DNA from: CAVQBP01 sp963723205
GTDB lineage: Bacteria > Bacteroidota > Ignavibacteria > Ignavibacteriales > Ignavibacteriaceae
Length of the DNA: 64,000 bases
Direction: 5' to 3'
Assembly: GCA_963723205.1 (NCBI GenBank)
Contig: CAVRQC010000033.1
Coordinates: 62,001-126,000, forward strand
Shown piece after piece: positions 35,641 to 44,246 of this stretch. Below the pieces are notes generated by a model. It saw nothing but the letters and a program-made list of their open reading frames with translations, did no database searches and was not told the DNA's origin. The position numbers and the translations under genes were made by a program. Within the stretch, counting starts at the first letter, position 1. Each line of letters opens with the position of its first letter.

Positions 35641-36696
35641 ATGAGGTTGTTTTTAACAAGAAACTATAAATTAAAGAACGTTACTTTCTTTTGTATAGTA
35701 GGAACTGTTGCCGGGGCAGTCATCGGCATTCTGCTCCAGGAAATTGATAATGTTGATAATTTCCGTCCTACTTTTAACGGGCTGTTCATCGGGTTTTTTG
35801 TCGGTATTGTTATTGGACTTTGCGAAGAATTCCTTTTCCTGGACAGGTTCAGAACCAAAACATACCTCTTTCTTTTATTATTCCGCACCTTTGTCTACTC
35901 ATTTGTTTTCGCTTTCTTTATATTGTTTGTAAATTCTACGACAAAATTCTTAACAAAAAATCAATCGCTTCGGGATTCACTTTACTCCTCACTGTTTGAA
36001 GAACATTATTTCAGGGATCTTCTAATAGCTATTATATTTGCTTCGGTAATGATTGCACTGCTTCAGATAAGAAGACTACACAGGCCGGGTGATTTAATCA
36101 AATATATAACCGGGAAGTATCACCGGCCGGAAGAAATCAATAAAATATTTCTATTCATTGATTTGAAATCCTCGACTTCTATTGCCGAAAGGCTCGGCAA
36201 CTTGAAGTACAGCGAATTTCTAATCGATTATTATAACGATATGACGGATGCAATACTGATGTCTAAAGCCGAGATATATCAATATATTGGAGATGAAGTT
36301 GTCCTTACGTGGTCTTTTGCAGAAGGTATTAAAGATGCAAAATGTATTCATTGCTTTTTTGATATAAGAAATACGATGGAACTGAATAAAGACAGATACC
36401 TGAAAAAGTTCAGCGTTTATCCTCAATTTAAAGCTGCAATGCATGCCGGGAGCGTTTCCGTTACCTGGATAGGCACTATAAAAAAAGAGGTTGTCTATCA
36501 TGGTGATGTCTTAAATACAACAGCGAGGATACAGGACGAATGCAACAAATACGATCAGGTCTTTTTAATTAGCGAGTATATGCTGAAAAATATTAATCTG
36601 CCCGAGCATCTCAAATCTGAATTTGTGGGTGAGCATCAATTAAAAGGGAAGCAGGAAAAAGTGAAAATATTCGGACTTAAGGGGATCGCGGAATAA
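35641..36696 (+). CDS. membrane-anchored class III adenylate/guanylate cyclase
   Basis: The 351-residue protein has four predicted membrane helices (about 15-32, 48-61, 76-98 and 127-143) and a C-terminal class III cyclase domain (about 165-350). Metal-binding Asp174 lies in IFLFIDLKSSTSIAERLG, the second, D218, in YQYIGDEVVLTW. The Asn-Arg pair for transition-state stabilisation is in VLNTTARIQDECN. All key positions are there, so activity is expected; cAMP versus cGMP cannot be told. No HAMP or PAS domain lies between membrane and catalytic parts. No cAMP-receptor gene is nearby. Confidence 0.87.
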   Translation: MRLFLTRNYKLKNVTFFCIVGTVAGAVIGILLQEIDNVDNFRPTFNGLFIGFFVGIVIGLCEEFLFLDRFRTKTYLFLLLFRTFVYSFVFAFFILFVNSTTKFLTKNQSLRDSLYSSLFEEHYFRDLLIAIIFASVMIALLQIRRLHRPGDLIKYITGKYHRPEEINKIFLFIDLKSSTSIAERLGNLKYSEFLIDYYNDMTDAILMSKAEIYQYIGDEVVLTWSFAEGIKDAKCIHCFFDIRNTMELNKDRYLKKFSVYPQFKAAMHAGSVSVTWIGTIKKEVVYHGDVLNTTARIQDECNKYDQVFLISEYMLKNINLPEHLKSEFVGEHQLKGKQEKVKIFGLKGIAE

Positions 36697-36755
36697 TAAG
36701 AAAAATCTGATTTTCAAAAATTACTTATTGTTTCTAATTTATCGCAGCATCGCTT

Positions 36756-36784
36756 TAGGGGGGATGAAAATTTTCATTCCCTAC
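36756..36784 (-). repeat. REP-like palindrome with GTAG foot (copy 1)
   Basis: Centred at 36770/36771, GGGATGAAAA pairs with TTTTCATTCCC with one G-U pair, then two bulged G and an outer TA pair. Read on the minus strand the element opens with GTAGGG. It lies 60 bases after the cyclase stop and before the next gene's 3' end. Confidence 0.55.
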
Positions 36785-36829
36785 ACATTATCATGGATTG
36801 ACGAAGCCGGACATCGAAATGATTTAATT

Positions 36830-37606
36830 CTATTGTTTCATCAATGAAAGATCATACCTTGGGTGTCCGTTAAGATGATTAAAATCTTTAAGTGTTGTTA
36901 ATAATTTATTCCAAAGCTTTTCACCGTCTTTTCCCAGCTTTTCATCAATCATGTGGCTGGTCTGGTAATAATCAACTGCATCTTTTCCTGCTTGAGTAAC
37001 GACTACCAAATCATTATCATATCCGAATTGAGGAATCCAAACTCCAAACCCCATACCGACATCATTTTTTTCATATAGCTCTTTAAATTGTTTGGCAATA
37101 TCAAAAAATTCTTTTCTTTTTTCCGGAAGAACGGTAAAATAATCCCAGTGTATAAATTTAGCCTCACCCTCTTTGAGCCGGGGATTTTTAGGACTATAAG
37201 AATATTTCCCTGAGCGGGTTATAACTCCGTCTTTAGTCATTTCTATTGTGGATGAGTTTTCATCCATTTTGCTTGTCCATTTGTCTGCTCCTACTTTTTC
37301 CCTGACCGCTCCAAACTTTTTATAAATAGAGTCAATATCAGAATAATTTGAGATCTGGATTAGATAAAAAAACTGGTTATCATCTCTTTGGGATGCATAT
37401 ATATCAACACCTAGACTTCCTTCTTTGAACATTCTGAAAATGTCTTTGGTGGTGATTACGTATTTATCGAGCATATTTACTTTTGCTTTTTCTTGGTGAA
37501 TCCAAAAAAGTTGATTTTTCGGTTTATCCTGTGCATTTACAAGCAAAGTACCTGACAAAAAAACTAAAAGAAAGCAAAGGGAAAAAAATAAATTGAACTT
37601 TTTCAT
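36830..37606 (-). CDS. exported protein of unknown function with an internal duplication
   Basis: A 258-residue protein with a signal peptide (MKKFNLFFSLCFLLVFLSGTLLVNA). The mature part has two similar halves: FWIHQEKAKVNMLDKYVITTKDIF...FYLIQISNYSDIDSIYKKFG and FIHWDYFTVLPEKRKEFFDIAKQF...LVVVTQAGKDAVDYYQTS. Each looks like a ferredoxin-like dimeric alpha/beta barrel unit, the fold of antibiotic-biosynthesis monooxygenase and NIPSNAP-type proteins. No cofactor site is visible. A GGAGGG box stands 6 bases before the ATG at 37606. It is a periplasmic protein without an operon partner. Confidence 0.55.
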   Translation of the reverse strand: MKKFNLFFSLCFLLVFLSGTLLVNAQDKPKNQLFWIHQEKAKVNMLDKYVITTKDIFRMFKEGSLGVDIYASQRDDNQFFYLIQISNYSDIDSIYKKFGAVREKVGADKWTSKMDENSSTIEMTKDGVITRSGKYSYSPKNPRLKEGEAKFIHWDYFTVLPEKRKEFFDIAKQFKELYEKNDVGMGFGVWIPQFGYDNDLVVVTQAGKDAVDYYQTSHMIDEKLGKDGEKLWNKLLTTLKDFNHLNGHPRYDLSLMKQ

Positions 37607-37965
37607 AGAACCCTCCTATGTTAAAAGTTGTTTTGGGAGAATTATTTGATTTTTCGGGAACGTAGTAATTTTAATAAAATTAAAAATAATGCTGTTAATA
37701 AAAAAGAATTATTTTAAGTAATGATTTCATTATCACATCTGTTAAAAAAGTGAAAATAAAATGAAATAAGAGAAATATCTATGAACACCTTGTGGAGCAA
37801 GTTTTGGATTAACTGATGTTAAACAAATCAATTGGAGTAATGAAATATTCGAAAAAGTGTGGAAAGCCACAACTATGTAGGAGAATTATTAGTGTTTTTA
37901 CTCTCATCCAAAATTCCAACACTCCATTATTCCCTCAGCTATATACCATAATTAGGAGTGTTCCC
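37607..37965. other. 359-bp intergenic region with a period-8 repeat
   Basis: This spacer between two minus-strand genes contains the TCCA octamer array at 37907-37938 and an inverted pair AACACTCC/GGAGTGTT (37918-37925 and 37955-37962). The open frames here have no codon-like or domain support. Confidence 0.45.
37907..37938. repeat. degenerate period-8 TCCA array
   Basis: TCCA occurs at 37907, 37915 and 37923 and TCCC at 37931, exactly eight bases apart, with variable four-base spacers (AAAT, ACAC, TTAT, TCAG). The sequence TTCCCTCAG of the last unit recurs at 37961-37969 just inside the end of the SCO1 gene. Confidence 0.5.
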
Positions 37966-38736
37966 TCAGTTACTTTTTATCTTCGCTTTCTTAATAATAA
38001 CTATAACCGTAGTCATTGTTAAAAGTCCTGTAATAAATACCAGCAATAGTATATATGCGTCTTTCCCTTTTGGTATAAAGGAAGCGCATGTTGCCAGAAC
38101 GTTTTGTATCGTGGATTTTACTACACCATTTGAAGCATCGTCTATCGCTAATTCGAAAGCTGTAGGTAGAATTTCAAAGTTGCTGTTGCGGTTATAGTTA
38201 GGGTTCATATACCTTACAATCTTACCGGTTTTATCAACAAAGACCAGCACACCTTTATGAAGAAATCCTCCGGGAGTTCTTTTAAATTCAAATCCTGCAG
38301 CATCAACTAATTTATAAATATTTGTACTGTCTCCTGTTAAGAAAACCCAGCCGGAATCGGGAATTTTATGATTGATTAACCCTGTCATTGCACGTTTTTT
38401 CTGCGCTGCCATTGCAGGAGTTTCATTTTCATCAAAACTGATGCTGATAACTTTATAATCTTTCCCGGGTTCATATTTAACTTTCCCTATCACATCGGCT
38501 ATCTCAACCATTAAAGGAGTACAGATTCCTGAGCACCTGTAATAGCAGAAATCAAGAACGGTTGGTTTATCGATAAGATCTTTTAAGAGTACTGTCTCTC
38601 CTTTTGAATTAGTGAATTTCAGATTTTGCGGGATTGTCGTACCAAGGTGGCGGACAACTTTTGCCGAGTTATAATCCGCGTAAGCCGAATTTATAACCAG
38701 TAAAAAAGCCATTAAAATAATAGAAAGGTGTTTCAT
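37966..38736 (-). CDS. SCO1/SenC family copper chaperone-like protein with C-terminal membrane anchor
   Basis: Counting from the ATG at 38736, the 256-residue protein has a signal peptide (MKHLSIILMAFLLVINSAYA). A thioredoxin-fold SCO domain follows, with the copper-binding CSGIC (C68, C72) and the distal His160 in GGFLHKG, and then a C-terminal membrane helix (AYILLLVFITGLLTMTTVIVI). SCO proteins deliver copper to, or reduce thiols of, cytochrome oxidase CuA. The longer frame to 38784 adds 16 residues and is less likely. No cox gene is within the window; the C-terminal anchor replaces the usual N-terminal one. Confidence 0.88.
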   Translation of the reverse strand: MKHLSIILMAFLLVINSAYADYNSAKVVRHLGTTIPQNLKFTNSKGETVLLKDLIDKPTVLDFCYYRCSGICTPLMVEIADVIGKVKYEPGKDYKVISISFDENETPAMAAQKKRAMTGLINHKIPDSGWVFLTGDSTNIYKLVDAAGFEFKRTPGGFLHKGVLVFVDKTGKIVRYMNPNYNRNSNFEILPTAFELAIDDASNGVVKSTIQNVLATCASFIPKGKDAYILLLVFITGLLTMTTVIVIIKKAKIKSN

Positions 38737-38957
38737 TATAGAAGAAATATTTGTTATAACTATTACAAAATTAAGCAAAAACATAAAATTGATTAGTGAA
38801 ACAAATCAACACCAGGAGATGATGCAGACAGGATTAGGATATAAATTAAGGCCGATTTAATACTCTTAATGTGCCGTTTATAAGCCTTTTAACAGCTGTT
38901 AGATGGCTGTTTGATAAAAAAAGATAGTATAATGTGTTTAATATGAAAGATTATCAG

Positions 38958-38987
38958 CAGGGGGCGAATTAACAAATTCGCCCCTAC
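38958..38987 (-). repeat. REP-like palindrome with GTAG foot (copy 2)
   Basis: GGGGCGAATT (38961-38970) and AATTCGCCCC (38975-38984) form a perfect 10-bp stem with loop AACA. The minus-strand copy starts GTAGGGGCG. It lies 11-14 bases after the stop of the YCF48-type T9SS gene and could also act as its terminator, although no T run follows. Confidence 0.6.
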
Positions 38988-38997
38988 AGATTTAATT

Positions 38998-41283
38998 TTA
39001 ACGGAGGAGAATCATTTTTTTTGTATTTGTAAAACTTCCTGCCTGCAGCCTGAAAAAATATACTCCGCTTGCAAAACCTGACGCATTAAAAGAGATTTTA
39101 TAATTACCTGCGTGTACTGCTTTGTTAACAAGTGTGGCTACCTCTCTGCCAAGGATATCATAAACCTTTAATTCAACTTTACTCTTCTCCGGAACCTCGA
39201 ATCTGATTGTAGTTTCAGGATTAAACGGATTAGGATAATTTTGATAAAGTTTAAATTCAGATGGTTCGGAAGCATTTGCTATTTGCCTGACGGAAGTTGC
39301 AATTATTTCTCCTCCTGTTTTAGTTTTTATTATACCTGCACTTCCTGCCAGATACCCGGTGTTTTCATCTGTAAAAAACAGGTACTGAAATCCTGTACTG
39401 CCGGGTAATTTGTCTGTTAAATCGGACCAGTTATTACCGCCGTCCGTAGTTTTGAATATAACATGTAAAGGAATTCCAAAAGTATCTGTAGTGCAAATTG
39501 CATATCCAATACTATCACTGGGAAATTGAATTTGTTGCGGCACACTATGATTATCTATAGGTGCGTCTATCCATGAATCACCTTTATTTGTTGTTTTAAA
39601 TATTTGTCCTTTCTTTCCAAAGAACCCTGTGGTTGAATTAATAAAAGAGACCCTGCTATTTAAATTCTGATTGTTCGCTCCAACTGCAAGCGTATCCCAG
39701 TTGTCTCCGCCATCGGTGGTTCTGTAAAGAGTAGAAAAGCCGGATATAAAACCGAGATTTTCATCAGCGAAATAGACAAATCCTTTATCAAGCTTATCAT
39801 GATTGATGTTGACAGGATTCCAGGTCGTTCCGCCGTCTGTAGTTTTTACAGCTCCATCACCGGTGCCCGGAGCTCTGTAAACCGCAAAGCCAAGGCTGTT
39901 GTTAACAAAATAGACATCTTGGTAAAATGGTTCCCCATAATTTGGATCTGGAGGAACTCCGGTATTTACCTCATTCCATATTATACCGCCGTCAGTGGTC
40001 TTTATAAATTTAGAACCGGCTATAAAACCGGTCATGTCGTCGATAAAAAAGATAGAGCCGACACCGGCATAAGAAAGCGCAAAAGAAGAATCGACATAAG
40101 CTACATTCCAGTTCTCTCCAGCATCTGTTGTTTTATAAACACTTAGCACGTTAAAACCAGTGATCGACGCAGCATAACCAACGGACGGTGATGAAAAATA
40201 AACACCTGAAAAACCCGGATTATCATCGCTTATCTGTGTCCAGTTCCGACCCCCATCCGTTGTTAATAATATTAATCCGTTATCACCAACTGCATAAGCA
40301 GAATCAGCAGAAACATGAGTGATGGATCCAATGGTCTTATTATTGTCATAATTGCTTTTATTCCATGTATCGCCACCATCTTTAGTGTAATAAATTACTC
40401 CATTATAACCGCCAATGATAGCATTCATGTTACTGTAGGCCGATATCGTATTCAGTATATCATATTTTGGTGAAGCAAAAACAGAATCCCATGTTGCTCC
40501 ATCATCTGTGCTTCTGCATACTACATACGAATATGTTTCCACTTGATATCCAAGAGCAAAGACTGGAACGCTTTGGGCGCTTCGTTTTAAAATTGCAGGG
40601 TAGTAAGCAAATTCCAAATGCTTGAAGTTGTTTTCATTTACTAAGTTTACTTTTGCTTTATTGAAATAGGAAAAATCATCAGTATAATATATTGTTGAGT
40701 TACTCCCCACGATTATACCTCTGCCATTTTGTAAAGTTGTTACATCATCAAAGTCTTCAGTAAATTTTTTACTAGGATCATTAGGATTAGGACCTCCAAT
40801 AGTTTTAACTACATCTCCTGTTGTGCGATCAAAAACTATCATTTCTCCACCGACTCCGACTTTGATAGCATGATTTGGGTCAAATAAATCAAATGAAGAA
40901 GCCGGCTTATCAGAAGCATTTATTTCTTTGGTTCCCTCGGAAAAGTTAAATGAAAAAAATGTACTTGTTGAATAATAATAATTGGTCCCAAGAAAATAAT
41001 AATTAGGAGAAACAAATCGACCTTTTATTGTATATCCTTGTGAATAATCTGACAGATAGGTAGAGACTTGATTCTTTGCAATATCGTATACTATACTTCC
41101 ATCACCGACGGCCATCACATCACCATTTTCACCACGGAAAGAATAGCGGAAGTTATTTGCCGGGGTTTTGGGAAAAGATTCTTTATAACTAAGCCCGAAA
41201 CGCCCGATCCCTGAATCAAATTGGGCATACAAATTGATTCCGAAGCATACAAAAAAAAACAAAAGTATAATTTTCTTAAACAT
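38998..41283 (-). CDS. T9SS-secreted protein with YCF48-like propeller repeats
   Basis: A 761-residue surface or secreted protein. After a signal peptide (MFKKIILLFFFVCFGINLYA) it is built of repeats of the photosystem-II-stability/YCF48 (BNR-like) kind, seen as TTDGGRNWTQI, TTDAGENWNVA, TTDGGTTWNPV, TTDGGDNWDTL and TTDGGNNWSDL, about 45-60 residues apart, probably one or two seven-bladed propellers. The last ~85 residues are a type A T9SS sorting domain (NYPNPFNPETTIRFEVP, GREVATLVN, ASGVYFFRLQAG). Function is unknown; such proteins may bind glycans. A GGAGG box precedes the ATG and the conserved 39-bp element lies 49 bp upstream. Confidence 0.85.
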   Translation of the reverse strand: MFKKIILLFFFVCFGINLYAQFDSGIGRFGLSYKESFPKTPANNFRYSFRGENGDVMAVGDGSIVYDIAKNQVSTYLSDYSQGYTIKGRFVSPNYYFLGTNYYYSTSTFFSFNFSEGTKEINASDKPASSFDLFDPNHAIKVGVGGEMIVFDRTTGDVVKTIGGPNPNDPSKKFTEDFDDVTTLQNGRGIIVGSNSTIYYTDDFSYFNKAKVNLVNENNFKHLEFAYYPAILKRSAQSVPVFALGYQVETYSYVVCRSTDDGATWDSVFASPKYDILNTISAYSNMNAIIGGYNGVIYYTKDGGDTWNKSNYDNNKTIGSITHVSADSAYAVGDNGLILLTTDGGRNWTQISDDNPGFSGVYFSSPSVGYAASITGFNVLSVYKTTDAGENWNVAYVDSSFALSYAGVGSIFFIDDMTGFIAGSKFIKTTDGGIIWNEVNTGVPPDPNYGEPFYQDVYFVNNSLGFAVYRAPGTGDGAVKTTDGGTTWNPVNINHDKLDKGFVYFADENLGFISGFSTLYRTTDGGDNWDTLAVGANNQNLNSRVSFINSTTGFFGKKGQIFKTTNKGDSWIDAPIDNHSVPQQIQFPSDSIGYAICTTDTFGIPLHVIFKTTDGGNNWSDLTDKLPGSTGFQYLFFTDENTGYLAGSAGIIKTKTGGEIIATSVRQIANASEPSEFKLYQNYPNPFNPETTIRFEVPEKSKVELKVYDILGREVATLVNKAVHAGNYKISFNASGFASGVYFFRLQAGSFTNTKKMILLR

Positions 41284-41331
41284 ATAACCTCCATTTTTTA
41301 ATTATTATTGTTCTGAGACTCTGCTTTTATA

Positions 41332-41370
41332 ATAGTTTGATAAGGAGCTAAAAACTTTCACACTTTTTTA
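41332..41370 (-). promoter_or_regulatory. conserved 39-bp upstream element, copy 1 (putative ECF-type promoter)
   Basis: Matches the element at 48944-48982 in 37 of 39 bases. On the minus strand it contains TGAAAGT, 15 bases, then AAACTAT, like a minus-35/minus-10 pair of an extracytoplasmic sigma factor. It ends 49 bp before the ATG at 41283. The sequence downstream to the ATG is not conserved. Confidence 0.65.
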
Positions 41371-41435
41371 ATATTTGTTTTATATTGTATTTTATTTACT
41401 TTATAGAGGAATTGGCAATATGTCTCATTAAACTA

Positions 41436-43541
41436 TCATTTGTCCACTATGACCTTCATTCTGTGTTCACGTGCAAACTTATCGTTACGGATGCCGGTAA
41501 CCTGCCAGCAGATTTTTAATCCTTCCTGTCCTCCTGCTATCTTAAACCGGTTATTATGAATTTCTTCTTTAACATAAATAGGAGCATAACCGCCGATGCA
41601 TGTAAGCTGGTACCTGTAGTCTATGTTAAGCGCCTGGAACCAATCAGGCAATGAAACAACAGCTTCTCCGTTTCTGTCAAGTACAACCTCTCCGTCATAA
41701 ACATTTTTCATTTCTGAACTTTCCACACTTGTGTGATTCAAATATTTATGTTCCGGATCTAAAGGGTCGTCAATTCTGAATTGCTTAGTTTCAGCCTGAA
41801 TTACCTGGGCATTAAGAATGCCGTTAACTTTAACATTTCCATTTACCCTGAGCCCATATTCTGTAACCGGGTTTGTATTAGGAACCAGTTCAATAGCACT
41901 GCTGCCGTCGGTATTCGTAACTTTTAGCCCTGCCTCGTAGGTTTCCAGGCCTTTATGTCTGGATGTGCCATCCGAATAAAAATCAGTTAAGGTATCACCA
42001 TTGGTATCAACAATATGAAAACTTGTTGCAGCAATTTCCCCTCTGACTTCAACATCACCCTGGAAAGCACCGGCAAGATCACCAGGATTCTGAGCTCTAC
42101 CATAAACACTTAAACGTTGTCCTGTATCGAGATCCTTTCTTCCGAAGCCTGCGAGAGTAGTTCCGTTATCATCTACTAACTTGATACCTTTACCGGATTT
42201 GCCTTTGAGTATAACATCTCCTTCAAAGGTTTCATCACCTTTGTGTAAGGAAGTACCATCGGGAGCAAACATAGTAACAATATTTCCCGATAAATCACGT
42301 AATTCGAGTGTATCGTATAAGTCTACAGGTTTGTAGTACTCAAATCCATGGCTGCTCAAATCTCCTATACTGTGGCCATCTTTATCATATATATTTATTG
42401 AGTGCTGGGTAATGAGTATACCCGGGTCATCATATCTATTTGTGAGAGCAATACCATCGAGGAAGTCCTCTTCACCTGCGTGTAATGATTTACCATCGGT
42501 CAAAACTGCAAAGACAGTATCACCTTTAGCATCCCTAAGAATCAAAGGTTTATCATCAAGAATACCATTAAATGACCCGTAACCGTCCGGCAGGGGGCGG
42601 TATTTTACATACCTGTCATTATCCCAAACCAGGAAACGTAGCTGATCAGGTGCTGGCGGAACACTATCTATCCTGAGCCTTCCCTTTGCATAGACACCTG
42701 CTACCGGACCAATACCAACGACACCAATATTTTTGTTTGAAACGCCCAACACTCCTGTAAATTCTCCCGCAGAATAACCAACCACACCATTATCGTTTGT
42801 TGAAGTCCCTAATACGCCGTAGCTTTCTTTGGAACTACCCCTTACACCAACGTCGAAATTTGATTGCCCTGATACCCCGGTGCCATTATGAGAGCTGCCA
42901 AATACACCAATCAGAGTTCCATTTCCCCTTACACCATATGGCGGTACATTTGCAGTTGTTTTGTACAATGTGTTTATTTTAAGATGTTTATTACTTGTAT
43001 CAGGTATGATTACCAAAGTGTCATTGGGTAATATCGTGGTATCGCCAATAAAGATACCTCCCCCGAAAGTTCCGGTTCCCGTATGTTTAACATCTCCGTT
43101 TGAACTAAGTTCATGAGTTATTTCCCCGCCGGCATTCTTTACTAATAAATCCTGCCCCGGCTGCGGTTCTGCAAGAGTTGAATGGCTGTTAAGGCTGTAC
43201 GGAGAGGCAGTTAGTGCAGTACGGGGAGTAAGCTCCTGATTCCCTTCTACCGTAATACCCAGCCAATACTGCTGATCAAATGGAAGATTTAAAGGTTCAA
43301 CGCTGCCGAGTACAACACTGAATACACCTTTTGATACAGCTACCTTCTGACTCTCCTGCCAGAGAGTATCACCTCCTTCGGAAACATTGTATAGCCTGAA
43401 TGTCAGAGATACATTACCATCCTGGACAAGATTACCTTTATTGTCAGTAAGTATCCCCTGGTAGCTGATGGTATTCGGAATTTGAGCGAAGATGAATTGA
43501 GTAAAAACAAAAAACAGAAACAGATAGGTAAAATGTTTCAT
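41436..43541 (-). CDS. exported 'SYQGxLTD' repeat protein, C-terminal domain shared with 44247-46136
   Basis: A 701-residue exported protein. After the signal peptide, about 20-115 form an N-terminal module (ISYQGILTDNKGNLVQDG ... QYWLGITVEGNQELTPRTAL) found in all three members of this cluster. Next come GVxG repeats (GVRGSSKESYGVLGTSTNDN and on) resembling a trimeric autotransporter head or a collagen-like stalk. Three copies of a motif like DGTSxHKGxExF follow, and a C-terminal ~115-residue domain (LTCIGGYAPIYVKEEI ... KFAREHRMKVIVDK) is nearly identical to that of 44247-46136. It has no T9SS tail, so export beyond the periplasm is uncertain. AAGGAG precedes the ATG. Function unknown. Confidence 0.75.
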   Translation of the reverse strand: MKHFTYLFLFFVFTQFIFAQIPNTISYQGILTDNKGNLVQDGNVSLTFRLYNVSEGGDTLWQESQKVAVSKGVFSVVLGSVEPLNLPFDQQYWLGITVEGNQELTPRTALTASPYSLNSHSTLAEPQPGQDLLVKNAGGEITHELSSNGDVKHTGTGTFGGGIFIGDTTILPNDTLVIIPDTSNKHLKINTLYKTTANVPPYGVRGNGTLIGVFGSSHNGTGVSGQSNFDVGVRGSSKESYGVLGTSTNDNGVVGYSAGEFTGVLGVSNKNIGVVGIGPVAGVYAKGRLRIDSVPPAPDQLRFLVWDNDRYVKYRPLPDGYGSFNGILDDKPLILRDAKGDTVFAVLTDGKSLHAGEEDFLDGIALTNRYDDPGILITQHSINIYDKDGHSIGDLSSHGFEYYKPVDLYDTLELRDLSGNIVTMFAPDGTSLHKGDETFEGDVILKGKSGKGIKLVDDNGTTLAGFGRKDLDTGQRLSVYGRAQNPGDLAGAFQGDVEVRGEIAATSFHIVDTNGDTLTDFYSDGTSRHKGLETYEAGLKVTNTDGSSAIELVPNTNPVTEYGLRVNGNVKVNGILNAQVIQAETKQFRIDDPLDPEHKYLNHTSVESSEMKNVYDGEVVLDRNGEAVVSLPDWFQALNIDYRYQLTCIGGYAPIYVKEEIHNNRFKIAGGQEGLKICWQVTGIRNDKFAREHRMKVIVDK

Positions 43542-43607
43542 TATACATTCTCCTTGTTTAAATAATTAATTTCTTTGTGCTGTAAGGACTAGATAAATCT
43601 CAGAAGA

Positions 43608-44135
43608 TTATTTAATCAGCATCATTTTTTTTGTGCTAGTAAATTCTCCGGCCCATATCCTGTATATGTAAACTCCACTCGCTAATGAAGCGGCGTTAAA
43701 ATTCAGGTGGTAGCTCCCGGGTTTTTTTGTTTCGTTAATTAATGTTTTAACTTCCTGTCCGAGAATATTGTATATCTTCATTGTTACATGAGATTCCTTG
43801 GGAAGATCAAAAATAATTGTAGTTGTGGGATTAAACGGATTGGGGTAATTCTGCATTAATTCAAATTCTTTTGGGATGGAATTCCTGTCATTCTTTTTCA
43901 CACCGGTAATTGCATCTTCAGAATACCAGAAACCGCTTTGAATCTGATTTACGGAATTTCCGGAAGTGCCGACGATAGGTTCACCGATCGTGCTCATAAT
44001 CTGATCTGTGCTGCTTCCGGAAATATTGCCGCCGTTTGAAAAAACACTATTTGAAATTTTATACTGGGCAGAGGATTCATTTAAGAAAAAAAACAAACAA
44101 AGTGTAACTACGGATACTAAAGTTCTTATTTTCAT
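43608..44135 (-). CDS. small T9SS sorting-domain protein
   Basis: A 175-residue protein. After the signal peptide (to SSAQ) comes a short module (STDQIMSTIGEPIVGTSGNS ... QSGFWYSED), then a full type A sorting domain (NYPNPFNPTTTIIFDLP, GQEVKTLIN, SGVYIYRIWAGEFTSTKKMM). So almost half the protein is the sorting signal. It lies in one direction between two large SYQGxLTD genes, with AGGAG before the ATG. A structural or carrier role on the cell surface is possible; no enzymatic motif is seen. Confidence 0.8.
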   Translation of the reverse strand: MKIRTLVSVVTLCLFFFLNESSAQYKISNSVFSNGGNISGSSTDQIMSTIGEPIVGTSGNSVNQIQSGFWYSEDAITGVKKNDRNSIPKEFELMQNYPNPFNPTTTIIFDLPKESHVTMKIYNILGQEVKTLINETKKPGSYHLNFNAASLASGVYIYRIWAGEFTSTKKMMLIK

Positions 44136-44246
44136 TTTGCTGCTCCTGTTTTACGATTACTAAAACTTATTTCATTACTGAGCCGGACGATCAAGATTTT
44201 ATAAGTAATTTTCTTTACTAGCTGAAAAAATTTTCTTTAAACATTC

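Noticed and set aside
37816..38197. Two plus-strand open frames of 68 and 79 codons
   Set aside because: They overlap the certain SCO1 gene on the other strand, have no domain-like sequence or ribosome site, and cross the TCCA repeat.
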